This document shows positions 34,701 to 45,500 of a stretch of DNA of 64,000 nt, one piece after another. Positions within the stretch are counted from its first letter, which is position 1; the number at the start of each line of letters is the position of its first letter. The notes below the pieces were generated by a model. That model saw only the letters and a program-made list of their open reading frames with translations. It ran no database searches and was not told the origin of the DNA. Origin of the DNA: Lepidodermella squamata (lineage: Eukaryota; Gastrotricha); NCBI GenBank assembly GCA_047495785.1, contig JBLDXI010000042.1:1612001-1676000 (forward strand), written 5' to 3'. The position numbers were made by a program, and so were the translations under genes.

Positions 34701-35400
34701 GCGAATTCGATTTTAAATTGGCCGATATATCTGTCGATGACAGCTCAGCCAGGCGCCAACTTCTGGAGAAGCGAACTGTGGCGACTTTAAAGTCGATGAT
34801 CGCCGAAGCCCAAAGCAGTCACGCCGTACTGAGCCGAAAAAGGGCCAAAAAATCAGACTATGTGGAGGCTGCCATGGACTTGGGTCTGCGCTGCAATGAG
34901 GATGACAGCTCCGCCGATGACGCTGAAAACGCCCAAGTGGTTCTGAAATCCCTTGACAATGTCATCGCCCTTGGAAAATTACTTTTCAAAGCGGTGACTA
35001 ATCAAGTGAAGACATTGCCACCTGCCAGCGAATTTCGACGCTTTGAAGCGATGCTCTTCGATATGCGGAAGAAGCATACTATTTACTCTCATAGTAAGTA
35101 TCACCCGCTATTTCTTACGATTAAGTAATTTATTTCTTTGCAGTGATGGGTTCCCACGTGCACAGCCATCTGGCTGCTGGCCTTGACCTGGTCGCATTGG
35201 GCACTTCTATTGAGCGCGGCCATCGCGTACTCAAGCGCGTCCGCGATGCAATGTCGACGCAGCAAACCGGTGTGGTTACTGCGATCGACGTAATGAAATA
35301 CGAGAATAGGCGCCTATGCGCATTTATCTATGAAAAAAAGTTTAATATTATTGTCCACGAAAGCGCCGCATCTAGAATAATTGAACTGCAAAAACGCTGA
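31799..35400 (+). CDS. RAG1/Transib-like transposase candidate, six exons
   Basis: Exons 31799-32100, 32151-32313, 32722-33126, 34116-34460, 34529-35093, 35144-35400 join with all phases matching to 678 codons plus stop; the 5' start is not identified. Residues about 16-30 read LGRPATKR followed by a basic stretch, placed like the GGRP motif before the RAG1 nonamer-binding region. Residue D234 lies in LALDGTPG, C334 and C337 in FCPLCTQRR, D390 in LPDPLHML, E617 in TSIERGHRVLKR. Order and local context parallel RAG1: catalytic Asp before a VRF strand, a CxxC zinc pair, the D-x-L-H Asp, and Glu in a helix of the S-x-E-x-x-x-x-x-K-x-x-R type. I infer a DDE (RNase H fold) recombinase; similar uncharacterised proteins are common in invertebrates. 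Three introns have GTTCG donors. An intact frame suggests recent activity or constraint. Confidence 0.6.
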
Positions 35401-36756
35401 TTTAATCTTCTAGTTAGTCCTGAATTCGTAGCTCTAGTCATAACTGAAAGTGTAATGTTGTAAATAAATAGATTTAAATGATTTTCGGCTGAAATTCGAT
35501 GTGATCACAGTTGTGTTATTGAACTATGTAGCAAATGTTAGATGACGCGCTCGATTAATATCATTTTTTTCATCTAATATTTTCTGCAACTCCTTCTCAT
35601 CAATTATGGCGGAAATCCAGAAACTAATGTAGTCAATCGTGTCGCATTTCAATTGACAATGCCTCCATGACTTCGTGTCTTACTAAGATGGCGTGAAATA
35701 TTGAAACTCGGTCTGATTGTAGATATACTCTTTATATAAACCTATCAATCTTGTAGCATATCAACTTTGAAGCATATCAACTTGTGAATAGTGATAATTT
35801 GATATCACTTCAAAAAATAAATTAACGCAGACCGGAATCACTCGTCTTCTGATAAACTTCGATGGTAAATTCTCATCATGATTAACCCCACTTGAGTTGA
35901 TGATACCAATTGATTAATTCGAAACGAATACAGTTATAGCAACTGGACTAGATATAGACAAACATTTCAATCAAAATCAACTCACTTAAATACTTATCGA
36001 CTCACGACATGGTGGCAACCTGTTGCTTATCTTCATCATTTATGTCCGCAGTCAATCGCTCAATTCTTCAATCCTCCGCCGTATTATTGAAAGAGGTGAC
36101 GATGTTAACTCAGCAGCAGCATTCACACAGCAAATTCGATCCGAATACCAGCAGAAGTAACGCCAAGATCATTTTCAAGTCAAAGCTTTCACTCAAACTG
36201 AGCAAGAGTTATCTGAGTAGGACATCTTCTAACTCAGAAAGTCGAAATTAAGCAAAACTGTTAACGCCGACACCTAGTTAACACAAGTAAAAGACATTTC
36301 ATTTCATCATTTCACCACCGATATGGGCAGGAACTTCAAAATGTCCTTTCAAAGTGTTATGGAAACTTTAAACAGCCAAATGCCAGCTAAAACTTGCGTG
36401 CAGTCACGCAGCTCGCAAATCTCCCGCCACGGGTGAAGGATTTAATTATAAGAAAATAATTTTTTTCCAACGAATAAATTTTTTTTATAACAAATCAAAT
36501 TATTTTCCAAGAGCTAATTTTATTTTGTTTTGATTTACCGCAGCCACTATTAGTGATTTGAGCGAAAATTAATATGTGAACGGCGGCGCCCGTATGTTGT
36601 TGTTGCAGATGTAGGTAGCGCGTTCATGGCGACCCAGTTCAATGACCGGACACGGTCCGTAGCTCTTATTCACGCAGCTAGTAGCTAAACCGGCGTGTAA
36701 ACACTCCAATACAGATAATCCCTTGATCCGTCGGCTGTAAAACACGGCAAACTGTC
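35401..36756. other. Accessory DNA, no gene recognised
   Basis: AT-rich. A 79-codon frame at 36009-36251 is Ser/Lys-rich with no motif or splice partner. A repeated CATATCAACTT motif occurs near 35758-35785. Nothing else is supportable. Confidence 0.35.
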
Positions 36757-37377
36757 TCAGACGTCGCGCGGGGGTGCGTGTCGAGGTGCGCAGCGGGTGC
36801 GTGCGTGTGCGCGTGTTGTTTGAAGATTGGATAAAATGGGTGGATTGCGCGTGATTGGTGCAATAAATGCGTTGCGAATCAGCTGCTTAACTTGATCATC
36901 AAGTGCGGACACTGCTGTTGATTTCGCTGGGTGTCGGCGAGCAATCGAGTTAGTGAAAGCGACAACGGCTGACGGTGTTTCGACTGTTTTCAACTGGTTG
37001 CGGCACACGCTTCTGCCCGCACAATCGCAACAGTAGTAGGCTTCTGTCATGCCATTTTGCATTCTCGGTGCTGAGATTTTGCTGGTGTGATTATTTGCCT
37101 TCAGGAAATCAGTGGCCTCGACGGAATTTCCCCGGAAAACTTCAACCCAATGGTGTGGGGTTTGTTTATAGGCCAACTCGTCCGCCTCGACTATCTGCTT
37201 GATGATTACCACTAAACAATCAGCCACCTCATCAACTTGATTTTCTATAGCCTCGGCGGTAAAAGGCTCCTCGGTCGATTTTTCACCTGAAAGCTCTTCG
37301 CCTGACAGCTCAAAGGATAATTGAAGGTTTAAAATCGTCAAAGGCATCGAAATTAGCCAAAATTTGCCGAAATACAC
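36757..37377 (-). CDS. Unknown protein next to the right GTAGACC array
   Basis: A 206-codon frame on the minus strand with no obvious intron. The middle is acidic (VDEVADCLVVIIKQIVEADE), then HHWVEVFRGNSVEATDFL, a short Cys-rich patch (YYCCDCAGRSVCR), and a low-complexity Arg/Pro tail that may not be translated. It resembles the broken copy at 15186-15585 in several blocks. It starts just inside the GTAGACC array and points inward. Possibly a DNA-binding accessory protein of the element; that is speculation from position only. Confidence 0.45.
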   Translation of the reverse strand: MYFGKFWLISMPLTILNLQLSFELSGEELSGEKSTEEPFTAEAIENQVDEVADCLVVIIKQIVEADELAYKQTPHHWVEVFRGNSVEATDFLKANNHTSKISAPRMQNGMTEAYYCCDCAGRSVCRNQLKTVETPSAVVAFTNSIARRHPAKSTAVSALDDQVKQLIRNAFIAPITRNPPILSNLQTTRAHARTRCAPRHAPPRDV

Positions 37378-37378
37378 G

Positions 37379-37570
37379 TTGGTCTACAATTAAATTTTTG
37401 AATGGTCTACAATTTAACAGTTTGGTCGACAAGTGTGCGTGCTGGTCTACAGCTGTCGCGTTTGGTCTGCGCGCGCACCCTTTTGGTCTACGCACCACCT
37501 TGAGTGGTCTACAATTGTGCGTAATCTGGTCTACAAATTTTTCAACCCCGTTAAAATCAGGTCAAACAAT
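37379..37570 (-). repeat. GTAGACC motif array, right end of candidate element
   Basis: Eight copies of GGTCTAC, GGTCGAC or GGTCTGC spaced 15-30 bp apart (37379-37534), then a CCCCGTTAAAATCAGGTCAAA outer flank. Read on the other strand this repeats the left end: TTTGACCT, a TTAA/TAAA stretch, then TTGTAGACCAGATT. It lies about 130 bp upstream of astacin copy 3. Confidence 0.65.
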
Positions 37571-37697
37571 CAAAGCTATTTGTGAATTGACCTCTTCTTT
37601 TTATGCCTAGCTCTTTACTATGGCACGCGATAGGTTTTGCTTATAAAACGTGAACATTTTCTTTTATGATTATTATTTCTATAAATTTTCCCCAAAA

Positions 37698-40600
37698 ATG
37701 AGGTCGATTCTTGCTTTCGCTTTATTGATCAATTTCGCTGTAATTTCGCATGGAATAGTGAGTAGCAACTTCCAATTCAATTATTTTTAGTATAAACATT
37801 TGTAATTTTTTCCGTAGACTCCAGAGCATGAAAATGTTCTCCGGCAATTGAGTGACGCGATGCGTGCAAATCGGGGCCTTTCACCAGTAATTTCCATAGA
37901 AATATCGTCATCAGTTTGTGTTACAAATTATTGCTATAGGCCAATCGTAGCATCCCGCTAAAGCTATGCGGCATTCCAGATCTCGAAACCGCGCAAGCAA
38001 AACTGAGGCGACAACTGGCGATCGCAGATGGTGAGCCATTTGTGGCCGGATTGAGATTGGATTCGAATTTATGGACGTTCCCCATTCGATACAGATTCGA
38101 CGAGTCTACGCCATATGGTTGGTTGATATATTTATGAATTTTGTTTTAAATTCCGAGGCAGCAAAATTCATCATATCGTCATAATTTTCACGTTAATCCA
38201 GTCCTGAATAATATAATAATTTGAATAAAAATTATTTATTTGTTTATTTTAATTTTTTAATTATTTAAATTAATAATTTTTTTTTTAATATTTAAGAATA
38301 ATGTTTTCAATACAGAGGTCGGTCAAAAAGCAATCATCCGTGCAGGTATGGATCGTTGGGAAGACGTTACATGTGCCCGATTTGTTGAAAATCAAACTTT
38401 ACCTAAGACTTAAAATGGTCTGAAAATCTTTAAAGGAATAGGGTGAGTCAGTTTTGTTAAATGATAGGTATATTTTATATTATTCGAATTTTATTTTCTA
38501 AGATGCTGGTCATACATTGGTCGGCTGCGAGATGGAAAGCGACAAGACTTGTCTCTAGAGAACGGCTGCATGGGGGTATCTAGCATTTTTTGAAAAGCTC
38601 AAAGATTGAACGCGATCCTCATACAGGTATTCATTGCAGCTCACGAAATCGGCCACGCACTGGGAATGGTTGAGTTTTCGTCATACATATTGAAATCCTC
38701 AGTCTTCATGTGCGTCTCTATTAGGATCACGAACAATCGAGAACCGATCGCGACAACTACATCAGAATTATATACGAGAATGTTGTAGAGTAAGTTATTT
38801 TGATAGTAATAGAAAGCTCGAAACATAATTTGCTTTCAGAGGCGAGGAATACAATTTCGACACCGAACTGTCCGATGAAAATTTCAATGTCCCATATACG
38901 TACGATTCTGTCATGCAATACGGCTGGAACGCTTTCGGGAAAGGATGGAACTTTCGAACTATTGTGCCGTACGATAAACGATTCATGTACACCATGATGC
39001 AGCAGAATTACATCGCTTTTGGCGACGCGAAACGAATCAATATACGTTATCAATGCGGTAAGCCAAAATCTTGTTAGACGCTAGATGCGATGATATTTTG
39101 GGATTAGGGAAAACATATCGTAATCGTCGAAAGGCCACCTTTTACTTGTAGGATTTAATATGATCTTGTCTGCAAGTCAAGAATCTCAAAAATCAATCAT
39201 TTCAATTCGATTCAATTGTTCAAAATATCCCTGTTAAATCAATCAACTCAAATCAAATGTTCGCAAATTTGGGTACCAGGCTATAATTTCCGGCTTTCTG
39301 CCATTTTGAGGTTGAGTTTTGTCGGAATTTTTTTTCTGTTTTCAGTGGAAACGTCATGCGATGGCAAGCCGCTGCCACAGCCTTGTCAGAATGCAGGCTA
39401 TCAGAACCCGAACAACTGCTCCAAGTGCCTATGCCCGGAGGGTCTAGGTGGCGATTTCTGCGAGACCTATGCTCCGTACAAAGGTCCAGTTCCATGCGGA
39501 GGTTACGTCGATGTAAAAGCTTGCAGCTACACTTCGATCACCTCACCTGGTTACCCGAATGCCTTCGACGAGAATACGGCTTGCAATTGGTGGATTCGAG
39601 CGGTAAATTCTAACCATTTTTTTCAAATCAGAACTTGAAAGATTGGCGTTACAGCCGGCTGCTTCTGGACTAGTTTTCGCCTTCGGAAAAACTCCCGATC
39701 TTCCTAGCGAATATCTATGTAACACCCTGAAACTAGTTACCTGAAGTATTGATCTTTTCCGATTATATTCAGATTACACGAGTTGCGGAGATTATGTTTC
39801 AATTAAAGATTTCAGCAGTATTGAAAAATCAGCAATGAGGTTCAAAATATTATTGCCTGAAAATATTGATTGATTCATGTATTTTCTCAGGTTTTGCACT
39901 GACAGCATTTCAAATGGCCGAGTGTACTCAACTGATGACAATCAAGCAATAGTCACATTCGGAACACAGGGCATCCCTAGCCCTAGCACCGGGTTCAATT
40001 TGACTGTCTACGCCACGTGCCCGGGCACGAAAGCAACCTTGCTTAGCAAGGAGTGTCGAATTACCGATACTGGTCGCGACTACGAAGGCCTGAACGTTAC
40101 TACGTCGTCCAGGGGTAGAGCATGCTTGAAATGGTCCGACAGGGCAACTGTGTACGATTTGGGACTGCCAATGGGTGATGTTGCCGCGTCGGCAAATGCC
40201 TGCCGTGCCTACTTCACCAATGATGATGACCCTGTATGCTTCGTCAGCAAAAACGTTTATGGCACTTGTCCTCTAGTTGATAAGTGCCCAACGAGTAAGT
40301 AATTAAAAAGGGCCGATACATAATTAAGGCGGACTTTTTTTTATTTGAACATTAGCTTTTTGTCCTATTCCGTGTCAAAACGGGGGAACCTGTGTTGGCG
40401 TGGAAATTTGCAGCTGCCAAGCTGGTTGGACCGGTTCAACCTGCTCAACTCGTAAGTTTCCATAAAGTTCCAATTATTTAACTAACACTTTTCTTATTGC
40501 AACAGGAATCCCACCAAAATATGAAAGATGCTTTCTGAAGAGTACTGGCGATTTATCTATATGCCGATTGGCACCTCCGCTGTCACTTGGCTGTCATGAA

Positions 40601-41685
40601 TTTGAGTACCCGGTAAACATAGCAAATTCATATAAATACCAGGGTTATTACCTAATTCAAATTTTAAGGGCGGTCGGACTTTTCCAAGCTACCAATCTTG
40701 CGAGAGAGGCGTAAGTGAATGAAACTTTCTTAAAATTCGATCATGCTCTGTTGAGGTAATAGCCCGTGAGCTACTGCTTTTCACCTGCAACTACCGACTT
40801 CAGTTGTCGCTTTGGTGAATGCAATATCGACGAGAAACGGGTATAATCGATATTTCATACTTGAACACTTAGAATATTCCGAGTAATTTAAGGTCAAAAT
40901 CTTCTCCAGCTCCCGATTTTACGCCGGTGAGAATTTAATGGAATGTCGTAATCTGGCTACACCGGTAACACGATTTCCCTTTTAATTTGATCTCCACAAG
41001 CTTTTCGTTCCCTCCAGATGGAATATTATCGTTGGTCCAGTTCGAACTTCACGAAAATCTCCTGCCGACCAACAAGGGGCTTCAAGCCTGGAGAGGTTTG
41101 TTTGAATTCGATCATAAATGTCCTTGATCAAAAATCCCTTCGCAGGTTTTAAACAGCATTTATCCAGATCGGGCGAGTTGCCTCGCCAGTATGCAATGAT
41201 ATAAATTTTCCAGATCCGAATGACTTATTTTCTTCAGACACAACTGCCGAGCAGCCTGTCGTACGTTGCTACAAGAATTCGGACAAAAACTTCGAAACAT
41301 GCCGACCCGTTTGCCAAAATGATGAGTTCCAGGTAAAACACGTGTCTCTAATTTGTCGAAAATACTTGAGATTTGATTATGATTCCAGAATGGCCCGACG
41401 TATTACTTCAAAAATCTGGCTGTTTGCCTCAAAGGGGTTGAGACTTTCGCGCTAATTGATTTCAATTGCTAATGTTTTTCTAATTTTTAAGGGTGCTAGG
41501 CTATGTAAACGTAATCTCCAGCAGAATTATTGCACAGGAACGAACAGATTCTGCAAGAAACAGGTATTCTTTAATGGGCAATCTAATTTCTGAAGTTAGT
41601 CTTTTTTCTGGAATAGATACGAATTTTCGGCGCTTCGGACCTTTTCGCCGACAATCTGGCAGCGTGCAAAGCAGCTAACAAATGA
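37698..41685 (+). pseudogene. Astacin metalloprotease, copy 3 (in-frame stop)
   Basis: All 23 exons can be aligned: signal peptide 37698-37757 (MRSILAFALLINFAVISHG), propeptide 37818-37886 and 37940-38117 (CGIPD), catalytic exons from the one after 38320 to 39057 including [11 protein letters not shown] (38627-38668) and [10 protein letters not shown] (38725-38789), EGF-CUB 39346-39602, kringle 39891-40294, EGF 40356-40451, five four-cysteine modules from 40506, stop 41683. In the fourth exon a TAA at 38411-38413 falls in frame before the active site, and the Met-turn reads SVMQYG instead of SVMHYG. It lacks the promoter block shared by copies 2, 4 and 5; instead a candidate element end lies just upstream. 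Probably non-functional unless the stop is bypassed or is a sequencing error. Confidence 0.75.
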
Positions 41686-41885
41686 ACCTAATATACCATT
41701 AACTATTAACTAGAACAGATAGAACTGTTTAATTGTGATTAATGACTTATTAATGATTGCGATCCAAGCTTATTAGCTGATCAATAAACTGCCCTATAGA
41801 ATTTGGGCACATTTCCACATCCACGGATATTCGCATTTGGCCTTTGAGATTCAGGAAACGGTGTGTGGTGAGCTCTGACCGTTAT

Positions 41886-42133
41886 TTTTGTATGAAACAC
41901 AATTATTCGAGCGAGCACTGATCGCCAGAGTGCAGGATGAGCGTCCATCGTATGAAATAAATTTAGGCCGAATATTGGAACTTTGTTTCAGACTTCGGCA
42001 CCGTTTGGCGAATACGGCAATCCGATGTTGTCCTGAATCGAAATTATACCGAAGCTATTTTAGAAAGCTGTTAAGCCTACTTGAACTCGAGACACTTGCG
42101 GAATTGGGTGTTAACAAAATGTTCTCGAACTGA
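41886..42133 (+). other. Open frame of 81 codons between copies 3 and 4
   Basis: A Leu/Arg-rich frame with coding-like texture (YEINLGRILELCFRLRHR) but no clear ATG, promoter, splice partner or family. It could be a remnant of an inserted gene. Low support. Confidence 0.2.
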
Positions 42134-42429
42134 TGAGAATTTATCTAGTAATAACTTGACCAAAACAACCCACGATTCAACCGAATTTGTCAATTGATGC
42201 AACCAATAAGTCTTCCGCCTGTATCGGTCATTTTAGTTTGATGTTTGATGAAATCAATTATAAAATGGAGCTTAATATCTCAAAATGCCCTCACTATTGT
42301 TGGTAACACAATCGGTCCGTTTAAGAATTGCCGCCACAGATTGGTCCGGTGTGGACATTTCCACTGTCAAAGAAGAATTTGAGGAGAATATTCGATTCTG
42401 GCAGTACATGTGTCCAACTTAATCGAGTA

Positions 42430-42580
42430 TTAGCGGAAACAACCATAACGGACTTGCTCTGTATAGTCGGACACGCTATTTATAGCCTCACCAGGTTGCT
42501 GACAGGCACACGATTTGCTCCTCTTTTTCTCTGCGCGATCGCTTTTATTTCATTCATTTTATTTTATTCTATTTGAACAA
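42430..42580 (+). promoter_or_regulatory. Family promoter and 5' leader of astacin copy 4
   Basis: AACCATAACGGACTTGCTCT, then TAGTCGGAC, then CTATTTATAGCC (TATA-like), then GCACACGATTTG and an ATTTTATTCTATTTGAA leader ending at the ATG at 42581. The same order appears upstream of copies 2 and 5. Confidence 0.55.
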
Positions 42581-45500
42581 ATGAAGCACTTATTTGCTGT
42601 CACACTGATTCTCAGTATCGTAGCCGATTCCCGTGGAATAGTAAGTGGCTTCTATTTTATCAACTCATCCACATCTGAAAGCAAACATATTGAAGGACCC
42701 GGAGCTTGAAGATGTTCTCTGGCAATTGAACGATGCGATTCTTGCAAATCACGGGCTTCCACCGGTAAATTTTCGAGAAATATCACGTTCAATGTGTAAG
42801 CTCATTTTTTCTAGGCTGATCGCAGTGTCCCACTTAAGCTATGCGGCGTTCCAGATCTGGAAACAGCGAAAGCAAGACTGAGGCGACAACTGGCAATCGC
42901 AGATGGCGAACCATTTGTGGCCGGGGTGAATTTGGCTTACAGTAAATGGGAATTCCCAATCAAATACAAAATCAGTCAATCATACAGTTAGTTTGTTTGT
43001 TTGCCTCGCTCCTTCTAGGCTAATTACTAGCTAGGCTATATCTTCCAAAAATCTTCTAAAATAGCTTATTTTGTAGCACTTGTTCAACGAGTAACAAGGT
43101 ATACCTCGATAGACTGACGTAGTCGTGCATTTTTATGTTTCCTTTCAATTATGATCATCATTATGATATATCAACTATGAGTATGATAGACTCAGCAGTT
43201 AACTGCAGTTGATATCGTTAGCGACGCGCCAAAACAACCACTTTACTATTTATAGATTTTATGAGGAAAGTACGTTCGAAATTAGGAAAAAATCGGTGTT
43301 CAAAAGGCCTAACGTACTTCACCATTACGTTAGGCGACTAAAAGTACGATCGAATGAGTCATCTAAGTGGTTGTTTTGGCGCGTCGTTAACGATATATGA
43401 ATTAAATTCGTTAGACTTTGCAATCGATTGTGCAGTATCCAGATGTGCGAAATTAGACGCCTTGTTTTTTTCCGAGGCCTGAAATTTTCAACCCTCCACA
43501 ATTTTCCCGAATTTCTACCCGCTTCAGCTACCTGGCGGCAATATCTTGCACGTCTTACTCGGCAACGGTGTCTTTGATCGTATCGCAGTTTTTCACGGGA
43601 CGATAAAAGTGCATTTATATCCCGTTCGCAGGTTTCCTTAGGCGCAACCGTTTTCCGATCTGGCACCGTTTCCGCTATCGTGTCAACAATTGCCCTATTC
43701 AATTCTTCAAGAAGTTGTTCATGTTCACCGCACTTGTCTGATGAGAAGGGGTAGCTTAGTCGTTTACGCAGCCCGTCCACGTTTTGAGTAATCCTTGCCG
43801 CATTCAATTGTTCAGCAATCGTTGGTTTTTCTGTTGTTACCATGTACCATGGCGATTCCTCGATGATCGCTTATATTCCTTCGTCCTTCGGTTGCTGCTG
43901 TGATCGTGATTTTTTTCGAACTAAAACTTGTACAGAAGTAGTCGAGCATTGTATTCGAAGCTGGCCGAGTTATTAAAGCTCAATTCTAGTCCAAGCGGAC
44001 CGATAACTCCCTTTGAAGTTGTCTTCATTGTCAATATTCATCAGATTTAGGTTAAAATCACCCCCGTTATACACGGTAACTATGTTAGCATATTCAAGTT
44101 ATAATGTCGCTGTTTTTATACTTTGATCGTAGCCACCGATGAGAAAGCAAACATCCGTGCAGCTATGGACCGCTGGGAAGAGGTTACATGTGCTCGATTT
44201 GTCGAAGATTCAAATCTCGCGGGGAATCAAATCGGCTTGAACATCTTCAAAGAATCAGGGTGAGTCATTTTTCAAGTGTATACTGAAAATTCAGCTATTT
44301 CGCCACATTTTCCAAGATGCTGGTCGTATGTTGGAAAATATGAAACAGAGAAACCACAAGACCTGTCGCTAGACGACGGCTGCACGGCGGTATTTATCAT
44401 TTCATGACTAAACTTTCGATTTTCGATTGAATACATTTCTCATTCTTCAGGTATTCATAGCAGCTCACGAAATCGGCCACGCTCTCGGAATGGTTTGTTT
44501 TCTTCTCTATATCGAGTGGCTTCATGTTAACCTGTGTGTCGTACCAGGAACACGAGCAATCGAGAACTGATCGCGATAACTACATCCGAATTCTCTACGA
44601 GAACATTCTACCGTAAGTTTAATTGAAAACATGTTTCAAATTTCCGTAATAATTTGTACTCGCATTATAGTTCCGATGCTTACAACTTTGATACTGTACT
44701 GACGGATGAGAATTACAATGTGTCGTACAATTACGATTCCGTTATGCACTACGGCTGGGACGCTTTCGCTAAAGCGGCGAACTTGCGAACCATGGAAACA
44801 ATTGACAAGCGATTCATGTACACTATCAATGAGATGAATTTTATCTCTTTCGGAGATGCGAAACGAGTTAATATCCGATACGAATGTGGTAAGTATGACA
44901 TCTATAATTTAGGCTCAAAATTAGGCGTAAAGATTAGAGATTCAATTTTCAGTTTAATTTGTAATATAAACTTATAAATGACTGAAAGCTAAATTTTTCG
45001 TGATAATACTCAATAACTTTTCCCATTTCGAATTCATCGTTATAACGTCTATCATAAATCTTATGTTTTAGCTAGGTTTTATTCTAACTTTCTGTCTTAC
45101 TACTTTCTCTCCTTTTAGTTGAAACTTTATGCAATGGCAAACCCCTTCCACAGCGCTGCCAGAATGGAGGCTATCAGAACCCAAATAACTGCTCGAAGTG
45201 CCTATGCCCGGATGGTCTAGGTGGCGATTTCTGTGAGACCTACGGCCCATACAAGGGTCCAGTTCCGTGCGGTGGTTACGTCGATGTAAAAGCTTGCAGC
45301 TACACTTCGATCACCTCACCAAGCTACCCGAATGCCTACGACAAAAATGCGGTTTGCAATTGGTGGATTAGAGCGGTAAAATCTAACATGAATTTATATC
45401 GAAAATTGAACGACTGACGTTTCAGCCGGCTGGTTCTGGATTAGTCTTCGCCTTCGAAAAAACGCCCGATCTTCCCAAAGAACATTATTGTAATAATTTG

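Noticed and set aside
36009-36251. Ser/Lys-rich plus-strand frame
   Set aside because: No homology cue, splice partner or promoter; composition reflects local AT richness.
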